A stretch of 64,000 nucleotides of DNA, from positions 42,548,496 to 42,612,495 of the forward strand of contig OX352774.1 of NCBI GenBank assembly GCA_947095535.1, given 5' to 3'. How positions within the stretch are numbered: position 1 is the stretch's first letter; every line of letters starts with the position of its first letter. The notes under the pieces are model-generated. The model did no database searches, was not told where the DNA came from, and saw only the letters and a list, made by a program, of their open reading frames with translations. Positions 22,219 through 33,746 of this stretch are shown piece by piece. Made by a program: the position numbers and the translations under genes. Origin of the DNA: Poecilobothrus nobilitatus (Eukaryota; Arthropoda; Insecta; Diptera; Dolichopodidae).

Positions 22219-24014
22219 TTTTTAGCACATTTCCAAAAAAATTTTGAAAAAATGTGCTTATTAGTTTCACTCTGTCCGTCCGTCCGTCCGTCCGTCCGTC
22301 CGTCCGTCTGTTTACAAAACTTCTACACCGTTAAAGATAGAGAAAAAAAATTTTAACCATAGGTAGGTCTCACAAAAAAAATAATTTTGTGGAACAACTT
22401 TTTCATGTAGCCCCCCCCATTACGGAACTACACCCCCTCAAACTTTGAAAAAGCCCTATTTTTAAATACATATATCTTATGTTCTGCTTAAGATTTTTTC
22501 AATCTGAAAACGTCATTCGACAGGTATTTCTTTTATCTTTGTAAATTAATATCAAAATTATACAATTTTTTTAAATTTAGTATTTAAATTTACCGTTATG
22601 TGAAAACCAAATTTTGCATGATTTTTCTACTTTCATAACTCCGGCACGCTTCTAGATACAAGCTTGAAATTTTGAGGCAAGAAAGAACTTTTAGAATTAG
22701 TATAAGTTTGCTCAGAAAATTTTTTCGGACCACCCCCTGTTTATGAGCTATTAGGGCTTAAAAATTGAAAATTTGCTATTTTTAAACACCTGTAACTTAG
22801 GAACCTGCACACATTTTACTTCTGCAAGATATAAAATTTAAAGCTACAGTAATATATTTTTACGTGTGTGAAAGGTTTATTTTAATTGTAAAGGGTTCCA
22901 AAGTTGCAGCTCTTCAAAATTGTAAAAAAGCCCCATTTTCAGATGTATATATCTCGGGCTCTGCGTAATAGTTTTGCAATCTAAAACCGGCAGAAGATCG
23001 AAAATTTTATTATCTATATAAAACAATATCAAAATTATGTAATATTATGTAATTTACGATTTAAATTTACCGTTATGTGAAAACCACATTTTGCATGAAA
23101 TTTCTTTTTTCATAACTCCGGTACCCCTTTAGATAGGAACCTGAAATTTTGAGACAAGAAAGAACTTTTAGAATTAGTATAAGTTTGCTCAGAAAATTTT
23201 TTGGTAACGCCCCCTCTTTAAGAGTTATTACGCCTCAAAAATTGAAAATTTGCTATTTTTAGACACCTGTAACTTAGGCACCTGTAAAAATTTTTCTTCG
23301 GCAAGACATGAAAATGAAAGCTACAATAATATATTTTTACGTGTGTGAAAGGTTTATTTTAGTTGTAAAGGGTTCCAAAGCTGCAGCTCTTCAAAATTGT
23401 AAAAAAGCTCCATTTTCAGATGTATATATCTCGGGCTCTGCGTAATAGTTTTGCAATCTAAAACCGGCAGAAGATCGAAAATTTTATTATCTATATAAAA
23501 CAATATCAAAATTATGTAATATTTTGTAATTTACTATTTAAATTTACCGTTATGTGAAAACCACATTTTTCATGAAATTTCTTTTTTCATAACTCCGGCA
23601 CCCCTTTAGATAGGAACCTGAAATTTTGAGACAAGAAAGAACTTTTAGAATTAGTATAAGTTTCCTCAGAAAATTTTTTGGTAACGCCCTCTCTTTAAGA
23701 GTTATTACGCCTCAAAAATTGAAAATTTGCTATTTTTAGACACCTGTAACTTAGGCACCTGTAAAAACTTTTCTTCGGCAAGACATAAAAATTAAAGCTT
23801 CAATAATATATTTTTACGTGTGTTAACAGCTTTTCTTAGTTATATAGGATTCCGGACTTACGGCCCCTCAAAATCTCAAAAATGTCCTATTTTCAAGTTT
23901 TTTCTTATTACATGAAATTTTCAAATTTTTGTGTAAGTCACACTTCTAAACAATTTGTATTGAGTTTTGGAAATGTGCGCTTTTAAAAACCGTTGGTTTA
24001 CATTCTACCTTGTT
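22219..24014 (+). mobile_element. family A element, longest copy (three internal units)
   Basis: The left end carries AGCACATTTCC followed by AAATGTGCTTATTAG, then a seven-fold GTCCG tract. The right end is TTTTGGAAATGTGCGC followed by AAACCGTTGGTTTACATTC. GCACATTTCC and GGAAATGTGC form the terminal inverted pair. Three internal units start near 22487, 22974 and 23451; the last two are near-identical and 477 bp apart (marker TTGCAATCTAAAACCGGCAG). No frame above 60 codons lies in the element, so it is non-autonomous; its superfamily is not identified. Confidence 0.85.
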
Positions 24015-24674
24015 TTATTATGATTTGAATTTAGAACAAAATTGTATATTTTAATTGCAATTTAATGGTTCACATTTTATATTTAACGTCATCGTTTTTT
24101 TTCATTTTTTTTTCAAAAAAATTTTAAATTAAATAAACCTTTAAACTTTTCGTAGAATATTACATGTATTCCAAAACAGAAAAACAGGGAGAGGAGAGAT
24201 GTTGTCAGGAAAACGTTTCCGAATAATGAAAATAGAAATTAAAAATACGAGGAATATAATCCTAGATTTAGAATTATGAAAATCTGTAATAACAGTCAAA
24301 ATCTTATAAAAATGGTAAAATATTATCGAAAAATATTGAACATTTCGATCTTCATTCAATATCATTAGTATATTATAATTAAGTTAAGTTATTAATTATG
24401 AATTTACTTTTATTAAACTGAATATTGATAAAAACAAAAAACTAATCAGTTTACGACAAAAAAATGTTTGCAGTATGTGGTTAATAATCCTTTTTCTTTT
24501 TTCTTTGCTAATTGTTTAGTGTTAGATTATCCCAGCTGGTCTGAACCAAAGGTAAGATATAGTGAGAAAATTAATTAGATAATGGATAATGTAGGAAAGT
24601 GGGAATATGTTGAGAATATATTTTTGTTATTAGAATTAATCTTGATTAGAAATACAAACAACATTAGTTGTGAC
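24015..24674. other. AT-rich non-coding DNA
   Basis: Nothing convincing. The 74-codon minus frame at 24141-24365 has no motif. Confidence 0.65.
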
Positions 24675-24758
24675 ATGTCAGACGTTGAACTGAAATTTCC
24701 GCGGCAAAGAAAACTTGGTAAAGCTTACAATGACTTGGAGAAGAAATTTCCAGAATAA
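24675..24758 (+). pseudogene. short protein-like frame, unrecognised (decayed ORF?)
   Basis: A 27-codon frame (SDVELKFPRQRKLGKAYNDL..., stop TAA), continued after the stop by DTKKLQVLVRS. The island is more GC-rich than its flanks. The K-x-G-x-x-x-x-x-L-E-x-K pattern loosely recalls N-terminal segments of decayed transposon proteins, but I cannot name a family. It could be a fossil coding fragment or chance. Confidence 0.25.
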
Positions 24759-24929
24759 GATACAAAAAAGTTGCAAGTCTTGGTTAGAAGTTAAAAGAAT
24801 AGCGCAAGAAAGAGAAAATTGAAAAGGTTTCGTACAAGGCCAATAAGTGATTAAAATAAGAGAATTCCTTCCCTAAGTGATTAAAATAAGGGAAAACTCA
24901 CTTAAAATAACTCGACTCATATAAGGACC

Positions 24930-25260
24930 ATAAAGCATCCACTAATTAAGTTATTATTCATATAGTACTAAACTTCAGTTTCTGGAATTATTAATTTCAC
25001 AAGACCGTTGATTCCTCGGCTGTAGCTGTGGTACAAGACAATGAAATGTAAATATTTCTTTATTTCTACACCACCTATATTCTTATACAAAATTTTTTTT
25101 ATTAATACACTTATTGGTATTATTTATAAGATATATATATAGATTTCTTTTTGATTAATCTATTGATGACCAAGTCGAATTTTGAAAGCAGAATCCTTCG
25201 GATGAAATACCGGTATCTTAACTACTACACAACATTGGCTGGATGAAGCCGATCTAAGAC
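24930..25260 (-). repeat. S3 tRNA-derived repeat with internal insertion
   Basis: Matches the 55.7-kb copy in the same orientation: AGCATCCACTAATTAAG, ACTAAACTTCAGTTTCTG, TTGATTCCTCGGCTGTAGCT, then after about 120 bp of extra sequence (25044-25165) the tRNA-like part GAATCCTTCGGATGAAATAC, GTATCTTAACTACTACA and TTGGCTGG. The extra block is absent from the other copy and looks like a later insertion. Confidence 0.65.
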
Positions 25261-26079
25261 AGTACTAAATTTAATCACATATGTAAATTTGCTCAATTTC
25301 ATTTACTTATATTTTATCATAAATTTTGTATGTGAGTTATAAAGTATGAATTAAAATTGTTTAATACTTCAATTCTAATTTATTTTCATTATACAAGTAA
25401 CGTATTCAGATCAGTACTATTATTACAATTTAATAACGAATATTCTGTCATCGGACTTTTAATTTAATCGAAATAATTTAATTCCACTTTTCATGTCTAT
25501 TTTTTTTTTTTTTTTTTTTTTTTGTATATATATCATCAGATTACAAAATATCTAATTTAGATTTTTCTATGAATATTTGTATATCTTTGTTAATTTAATC
25601 CATATTTAATCAATTACATTAAAATCAAAACAAAAAAAAAAACTAAAAGCAAAATATAAATTCTTTTATTTGATATCCCTTTGATTTAAATTTTTATTAT
25701 GTTGTATAAAATTAAATATTGGTTTTTAGTACTATCTAGATAAATTGACATAAAGTAAAAAATATCTAATATTAAAAAAAAAAATTATTATTTCATTTAT
25801 TTCATTTATTTATTTAGTTATTATGTAAATTACAAAAAAAAAAAAAAGAAAAGACATTAATGAGCATAAATGCAAAATCAATCGCCAAACAAAACAAAAA
25901 AAAAAAACAGCTCATTAACAATAATTATATTAGTAGATACCAATAAATAGTTACTATAATTACCATATACATTTTAGTACACTCAAATCAAAATCCATTA
26001 TTTTTTTATTTTTATAATTCAATATTATCTATATAATCGATACTAACTACACTCTCTTTTACTATATATTTCCATTTCT

Positions 26080-26117
<38 letters not shown>

Positions 26118-26446
26118 CATTTACCTTTTTAACTTATCTATTACTATTTATCTAACAATTTTATAAATTTTTTTTTTTTTTCCTATTTAACTATTAATTT
26201 AATGGATCTAATAGTAAAATCGTATCAAAAAATTAAAGAAAAAAAAATAAATGAAATAAAATGAAATAAAAATCGAAATCAATATGAAAACGATTCATCG
26301 ATATAAATTTGTAACCATTCAATATTACTGTATTGTTAAATTTAATTGTAGAAGAATAGCATATTGAATTGGAATTTTTCAAAACTATTATAGTTAATAT
26401 TAAAGTATGTATGATGGAGACAAACTTTTATAGTATAATAACTACT
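25261..26446. other. AT-rich non-coding DNA
   Basis: Poly(T) at 25501-25523 and a TA microsatellite; no gene or repeat family recognised. Confidence 0.7.
26082..26112. repeat. (TA)n microsatellite
   Basis: About fifteen uninterrupted TA units. Confidence 0.9.
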
Positions 26447-26449
26447 ATA

Positions 26450-27037
26450 CAGGGTGTCCGAAATTCACTATGAACGGAAGTGATAAAGAAGTTTATATCA
26501 AGCAAAAAATTGTTCTCGGTGGTGGTGAGTCTATTTTAAATGGATTGCGAAATAACGGATAAAATATCAATATTTTTTTAATTTAAAAGTTTGTAACTGT
26601 TCAACCATGAGTAACTATCAATTGCCGCGTTTATACCGCAGCTAATTTACCTAGAGCTAAATGGTTTGACGTTTGTAGCAACGGTATAAACACCACATTT
26701 TTTTAGCTCTAGCTAGCTAAATTAGTATTTAGCTCAAGCTAAATATATGTAGATTAACGTAGCAACGATATAAACGTCACAAATGAAAGTTATAGAGAAA
26801 AGTTGAGACATTAGTATGAAATCCCATAGCTTTAACTAGCTACTGAATCTTTTATGCTGTACAGGGGCGAAGATATTGTTACTTTTTTAAAAAGTTAACT
26901 AAATTACTTTAAAAATCATTAGTTATCTCGGAAACCGTTAAAAATAGAACTACCATCCCCCCACAGCCACTTTTTTGCTTATTATGAACTTCCTTATCAC
27001 CTTTGTTTTTTGTGACCTTTGAGTTTCAGACACCCTG
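26450..27037. mobile_element. short terminal-inverted-repeat element M1 (TA target)
   Basis: Left end CAGGGTGTCCGAAATTCA and right end TGAGTTTCAGACACCCTG are inverted repeats with 16 of 18 positions matching, flanked on both sides by TA. The interior is about 590 bp, contains no transposase, and is typical of a miniature inverted-repeat element. A TA target duplication fits Tc1/mariner-type mobilisation but does not prove it. The 73-codon frame at 27003 runs out of the right end and is not a gene. Confidence 0.75.
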
Positions 27038-27039
27038 TA

Positions 27040-29000
27040 TATTATATATATGTATACAAAAACTAATTACAATCACAAATGTAGTGAGGAGTATATTAAA
27101 AGTTATATTTTTTTTAAACAAATTAACTTTTTTTTTACATCGGAAATTCTTGGTTGTTCAGGGATTTCTACTCAAAATTTCCTTAAATTCTGAAATAATC
27201 TTAAATTTCTTACATAAATATTAAACCAACAAATCTTTAGTAAAAGTATTTGGTCTTCAAGGACTTTGTATCAACACTTAAGCTAATTAAATTAATTAAT
27301 TTGGTCTTAATTCAATAATTTCAAAAAAATAAAATTAACCTTGATTTTCGCAGATATTTTTTTACACATTTTAACAAGAACAGTTCAAAACAAAAATGAC
27401 GTAAAATAAGTATATATAGGTAGTTTAATTCTTCATTAAGGTGAAAGTTTTTTTTTGTTTTATATCATTTAGTCATCACATTATAACCCCCAACTACTAT
27501 ATAATAATCATTATTGATTAATTATATATTCTATAATTCTTTGATATAATTCTAGAATCTAGATGATATACAAAATTGCAATCCTATAACTACAATAGTC
27601 ATAAGTCTGAAATCATAAAATAACATTTAAAAAACGTCAAATTACTAATGACTATAGATACTTATATATGGTTTTTACGCTGTTTCTAGTATACTAATAA
27701 ATAAGTAATAACTGAACAAATTTTTGTTATGACTATAACATGTAATTTCATGCAAATAAAGAAAATCATATGTTTCAAAGTATGTGACATGACAGCTAAT
27801 GTCTATTATATGTAGGGGTGAATAATATGATAGTTATAATGACAATTAAAGCAATATTACAACAACAACTAAAAGTATATCTAAATAAATTATTTTTAAA
27901 TATTTTATTCAAAAAACAAATTGATATGAATTAATTTTGTTCTTCATTTTGGTAACACCCGATAAATAATATTTAAAGTATAAAATAACTGTAATTATAA
28001 TACTGTTACTTCCTGCTTTCCTGTGGTTTTATTTTTTATTATTATTTTACCATTTATGTATTTTCTAAAATATTTTTTTTTTTTTTTGTTTTAGATTTTA
28101 TCTTTCTCTTCAATTATAAATTGAAAAATTGGATGGGTGAAAATATAAGAAATCTACAATTCGATTTTTAAAACATTTAATGAATCGATAGAAAATTGGT
28201 ATAAAATAGAATAGGAAAAAAAAAATATGGATACCATACTTTTACAGAATTATTTCGATTAAGGATATTCGTAGGATATAAATTTTCAATTAAGATTTTT
28301 GTTCTCCCTTTTTTTTTAAATTTTTTGTTTTTCTATCCCTTGTTTAAATTCATTCATTGTTATTAAGTGTTGTTTTTTAATTGTTGTATTATGTATACAA
28401 TTTTTAGAATTCCCACTACTTAACCATAAAATGATAATAATATAGTTACTATTATTTAAATTACCAAAGCCTTTTTAGAAGCACAAAATATATGTAATTT
28501 AATTTTTAAAAATAAAATGGAAATTATTTTATTTATTCAAAAGATATTTGAATAAATCTAAAGGATTGTGTCATTAGGGGATTGTAAATATGATCAGCAG
28601 GTATTTTAATTATTTTCGAAAGTACAATTATAATGAATGGTTTATTTTAGCATATAACTAATATAGTAATTCGATATTTTCATATTCTTTAAATTTTGTC
28701 CAAAAGGACTAAAATAAATAAAAGACTTATATTAAATGAATTATTTTAGGATTTTACATTTTGTATATTTAAATTTATGAATCAAAAATTTGTTTTTAAA
28801 AAAGACTGCTATACTTAATAGAGTAATAAATTTTTGAAAATCCGCATTGTTGAAAATATTAATTAGATAAATGAAAATATAGTTATTGTGTGTAATTATT
28901 CTTGTATTATATTTTGGCTTATGTAATCTTGTGTCTGTTCATTTGAGTTTCATCCATTTAAAATTATCAATATTCAGTCATACCTCAATATAGTGCTTAC
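27040..29000. other. AT-rich non-coding DNA
   Basis: No supported feature. Poly(T) at 28071-28087. Confidence 0.7.
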
Positions 29001-29062
29001 CAATTCGGAAATGAAAAAGAAATAGGGGGGAACGTGTCATATGACTCTGTTTCATCATTTTC
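29001..29062 (-). other. candidate 62-nt internal exon (unverified)
   Basis: On the minus strand ATTATAATTCAG is followed by a 62-nt open segment reading ENDETESYDTFPPISFSFPN, then a consensus donor GTAAGC (28995-29000). Both splice dinucleotides are canonical and the segment is less AT-rich than its surroundings. The plus strand is also open here for about 33 codons. No homologue is recognised, and chance matches to splice sites are frequent in such DNA. Confidence 0.2.
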
Positions 29063-29202
29063 CTGAATTATAATTTGCCTGTATTTTTGCAAGTTCCATG
29101 AATTATCTTTTGAATGTGGGTGTATTATCATTTTACTGGACGAGATTTAAAGAAGCTCTTTGTGTTAAAATAATGATGTCAAATATTGAAAACGATTTTT
29201 TG

Positions 29203-29910
29203 TAGTTGAATAGAAAATTAGGGTTTTACGCTTTTTCAAGAATATGTATTATGTATGTATATGTACCTTGATTTTGTAACCGAATATAAAATCCCATCTT
29301 CAGAATCGCCCATATACACAGCATTCAAATTATGGGAAAAGCTAACTAAATCTACTACAACTCTGATTTTGTTACCAACTATAAAATCTAGCAAATTTAG
29401 AATCTGACATAATGTAATATACATAAAATAATTTGAGGCTGTATGCGTGTTGAGGCTGTGTGCATGCACTTTAGAATTAGTTGGATTCAAAATCAGATTT
29501 ATGCGCTTTTTCCATGCATACAGGTTTCTATACAAATTTGGTGAAAATCATTATGAAATAAAGTTATCAACAAAAACTGAAATAACGTCGCAAGATGGAA
29601 ATAATGTCGTGAAATTTTGTGCCCTTAAATTTTCGACATTATTTCCTTTTTGCGACATTTTTTCATTTTTCATTTGTGACTTTATTTAATAATGAAATAT
29701 TGTTATTTTTGATTGCGACATTATTTCGTGCGACACTATTTCATAGAGCCTTGTTTAGGAGGAGTTTAAATGTGGTAGTTTCTTTATTTTAAACGTTTTG
29801 TTGTTGAAATATGTTTATAAAACAATAATTAGAAAGGATTTTATAGTTGTATATAAAATTAGGTTTATAAATTTTTCCAGAATATACTGTTATACATATT
29901 ACGTATATGC
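29203..29910. repeat. unclassified repeat with direct end copies and a GAAATAATGTCG palindrome
   Basis: Two diverged copies of an AAAATTAGGGTTT...TTTTTC.AGAATAT block occur at 29203-29250 and 29843-29905. Between them GAAATAATGTCG (29598-29609) faces CGACATTATTTC (29634-29645, 29716-29727) and two near copies of it. The arrangement suggests an old mobile element, but ends and superfamily are not resolved. The 80-99-codon frames crossing it on both strands are incidental. Confidence 0.4.
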
Positions 29911-30761
29911 GAGTTTCCGAATTTTAAAATGGAATCGTGGAAATAAGATGTTACCCCTTTCCAGAATATTTATATATTCATATAAACGTTACCCATAAAA
30001 TTGCGAAAATGTTTATTTAGACAACGTTTATCCAAGCAAATGAAATCCAGGAAATTAAAATAAAGGAAAATGATTCCAGTTAACTAAAAAACAGATTTGT
30101 AATACCAATTATTAATCCAAATACGGTCGAGGCAGTAAAAGATGTTTTTTCAAAAAATTCAGTTTAAACTTGGTGTCTTAGGGTTAGATTATTAATATTA
30201 AACACTATAGAAAAAGTTAAAAATGTTCGGTCTTAATACTTTCTATACTTTCACATCTAATTTTATCTCTTTCACAGTAATAAAATAAAGTACATAATAG
30301 TATTAATAGTTTAAAATTGAGGATGTTTTAAAAACATACCAAATACAATGTAAGTAAAAGATTTTTAAAAAATGGAATATGATTTAAAAAAAAAAATACT
30401 TTCAAAGATGAAATAAACGAGGATATGTGAAATGACATACAATTCAAATAGGTGTGAATAAATCCACAAAAGCTTAAAAAAACTCTATGTAAACTGTAAG
30501 AAAATATTTGTTATTGAAAAACATAACAATAACACAATTCAAAAAAACAAAAATGTTGAACACTTTATAACATAATGCAAGTTTTTTAAAAAAGATTAAA
30601 ATTAACCATCTTTTAGGTTGAGAATTACCATCAGAACTTATAAAACAAAATATGCATTACAATTTAAAATTACTATAATCCTTTTAATATTTCTAACCAT
30701 ACATTAAACTTAAAAATAAAATTTATAATATTAAATTCAAAGTTATTTAAAAAAAAGTCTC
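29911..30761. other. AT-rich non-coding DNA
   Basis: Nothing recognised. Confidence 0.7.
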
Positions 30762-31580
30762 TTTTTAGCACATTTCCAAAAAAATTTTGAAAAAATGTGC
30801 TTATTAGTTTCACTCTGTCCGTCCGTCCGTCCGTCCATCTGTTTACAAAACTTCTACACCGTTAAAGATAGAGAAAAAAAATTTTAACCATGGGTAGGTC
30901 TCATAAAAAAAATAATTTTGTGGAACAACTTTTTCATGTAGCCCCCCCCCCCCATTACGGAGCTACAGCCCCTCAAACTTTGAAAAAGCCCTATTTTTAA
31001 ATGCATATATCTTATGTTCTGCTTAAGATTTTTTCAATCTGAAAACGTCATTCGACAGGTATTTCTTTTATCTTTGTAATACAAAGATTATACAATTTTT
31101 TTAAATTTAGTATTTAAATTTACCGTTATGTGAAAACCAAATTTTGCATGATTTTTCTACTTTCATAACTCCGGCACGCTTCTAGATAGAAGCTTGAAAT
31201 TTTGAGGCAAGAAAGAACTTTTAGAATTAGTATAATTTTGCTCAGAAAATTTTTTCGGGTCACCTTCTGTTTATGAGCTATTAGGGCTTAAAAATTTAAA
31301 ATTTGCTATTTTTAAACACCTGTAACTTAGGAACCTGTACACATTTTACTTCTGCAAATTAAAGGTTCAATAATATATTTTTACGTGAGTTAACGGCTTT
31401 CCTTAGTTATATAGGATTCCGGACTTACGGCCCCTCAAAATTTCAAAAATGTCCTATTTTCACATTTTTCTTATTACATGAAATTTCCAAATTTTTGTGT
31501 AAGTCACACTTCTAAACAGTTTGTACTGAGTTTTGGAAATGTGCGCTTTTAAAAACCGTTGGTTTACATTCTACCTTGTT
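30762..31580 (+). mobile_element. family A element, short copy
   Basis: Same ends as the 22.2-kb copy (AGCACATTTCC..., GGAAATGTGCGC...CATTCTACCTTGTT) but with one complete internal unit and a join that skips the rest. It has a shortened GTCCG tract ending in CCATCTG and a run of C residues at 30941-30954. It shares a diagnostic deletion with the 41.2-kb copy (CTTTGTAATACAAAGATTAT). Confidence 0.85.
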
Positions 31581-33746
31581 TAACTAATGATAACTCTAAC
31601 TTTAAATAAACTTTAAATAAAATCTTTTAAAAACATTTTTCTACAACAAACTTTTAAAATGATAAATACAGATTTATTTTTGACTTTAATGCTCTTTTTT
31701 TTTTTTTTTTTTATTAATCTTACTAATACTATTAAAGCATTAAATCAAATAATCCTTGTCCACAAAATTACGAAATAAAAAAAAAAAATCATTAATAAGT
31801 TATGAAATTTATTATAGTACTTCTTAAACTTGTACTTCTTAAACTTTTATTTAATTTTTAAATTTAATATATATGTATATACATATTTTATTCTTTAATG
31901 TTGTATCTTTAGTATAATAACAGTCATAATCTTAAAATTTAAAATAAGTTGCTGATTTGATTATGATGTTGCTGATGATGATGATGATAATTATATTCTT
32001 TTGGTTTTTTATTGTTTTTGGTTCATCATTTAAATTCTTTTTGTTTACCACTTATAATTGCACTTCTACTTTGTTTTTCCCTCCTTATATCCGTTATTAT
32101 CTGTTCTAAAAAATCTCATCATTCTTTAACTTAGTTTAAAGTTCTTGTATTATGGCAGAAAATTTGAACATGAAAATGCTTCTGAAGAAGTTAAAATAAC
32201 GGGTATCTTTATAACACGATAAAAAAAAAAAAACAGAAAAACGTTCAAAGTTTAGAAGTTAAAGTTGCCAGATTGCTTGGCATTTCTGACATTTTTATAA
32301 CTTTTTTTCTTAAATTAAAAAAAAAAAATAAAAACAAAAAGAATAAAACAAAAGTTAAAAAAAAAAAGTTACCTGACTCATTACAAGCTAAATTGAATGC
32401 ATCAAGAAAAAAAAACAAAAACAGAAAGAAAAATAAATAAATAAATTGGTGAAGAAATAATAAATTTTAGCAAATTTGCATTTCTCTTATTCAAACAAGA
32501 AAAACAAACAAAACAAAAAATAATTTATTTTTTTTTTATACATCCTTTAGAATTTCTTTGTAACTAAAAAGTAATTAACCTATAATGTAATCAGATAATC
32601 TTAAAAATACCAAGGTTAAAAGAAAGAAAAATTCTTTATTAATTGTATTTTTCTTTTGGCTTTTAATTTTTTTTTTTTATTTTTTGTGCATCCTGTCATT
32701 TTTAATTACAGCTATAAAGTTTACAATTATTTTCCAATTAAAGAAAAACAGATAATTTGCTATGTAATTATTTGAGCTAATTTCAAATTTCATTTAGTTA
32801 TCAGAAAAAGTCAACTTTTTTTGTTAGCTTAAGTAATCATCATATAGTTGAAATTGTAAATTAGTGCTACGATTCGCGTTTTAGAAAATCACACTCAAAA
32901 TCTCATTTTTTATGCTTTGTTTTATTCTTCTTCTGGGCGCCTAAATATTTGCTATTATTAATATTTTTACAACAAATCATTTTTAATAGTGAAGATTACC
33001 GCCCCAAAATCCCTTTGCTAAAAATATTAGTAAAACCACAATTTGTAACCAACTCTAAAACCCGTCGTAATCATATTTTTACCTTCAGATTTAAAGAACA
33101 AAACGAGGACGCGTAAAGCTTACTTGAAAGAATAATTGAAACAAAATTATTTAACGAGATTTTCTAACAAATAGATTTCTTAAAACAGACTTTGTGCAGC
33201 TTTCGCCTTGACTATTTTTTAAACTGTTATGTTTAATTAATATCAATTAATCAAAAACTTACGACATAATGACTTGGTTTATTAAAAAGTATTTTTATTT
33301 TTAACAATGATAGTTTTTTTTTTAGAATTTCTCTATTTTATATTAAATTTTGGGCATTTTACCCATATTATTGTTCAAAATTCGATATATTTATGTTATA
33401 TGAATATTACTAAAAAAATTTGTCATTAGATATTAACATATGTTCTTCTACAAACAAACATTCAGTTCAACTGACTTAAATTTATGTAAATCAAATCCCA
33501 TTTTAATATAATATTGTCAAATTTTAAGAAGATCATTCCTCTAACAATAACACTAGAACATTATTCTGAAATGCCAGTGAAAGACTTAACAAAAATGGAA
33601 AGAAACCGACTTAAAACATTATTTAATAACAAAAATTTAGGGTAAAATTTCTACATCTAATGAGGAGTCCAATAGAACTGACCAAGGGTGAACATAAATC
33701 TAATAAAACTTTTAGCATTTAAAATTTAGATACATATTACTCGTTG
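31581..33746. other. AT-rich non-coding DNA with long A/T tracts
   Basis: Poly(T) at 31695-31712, a GATGAT tract at 31967-31987 and many poly(A) runs at 32220-32420. Only a possible micro-exon (listed separately) stands out. Confidence 0.65.
32373..32387 (-). other. possible 15-nt micro-exon (speculative)
   Basis: On the minus strand a long T-rich tract and TGCATTCAATTTAG precede CTTGTAATGAGTCAG, which is followed by the donor GTAACT. The 40-bp island is strikingly complex amid homopolymers. Length is a multiple of three, as for many micro-exons. There is no independent support. Confidence 0.1.

Noticed and set aside
22277..22312. GTCCG tandem tract as a CRISPR or regulatory array
   Set aside because: It is a simple tandem run at a fixed place in every family A copy, with no spacers.
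29236..29689. 99- and 80-codon frames overlapping on opposite strands
   Set aside because: No motif, overlapping antisense frames, and located in an unclassified repeat.
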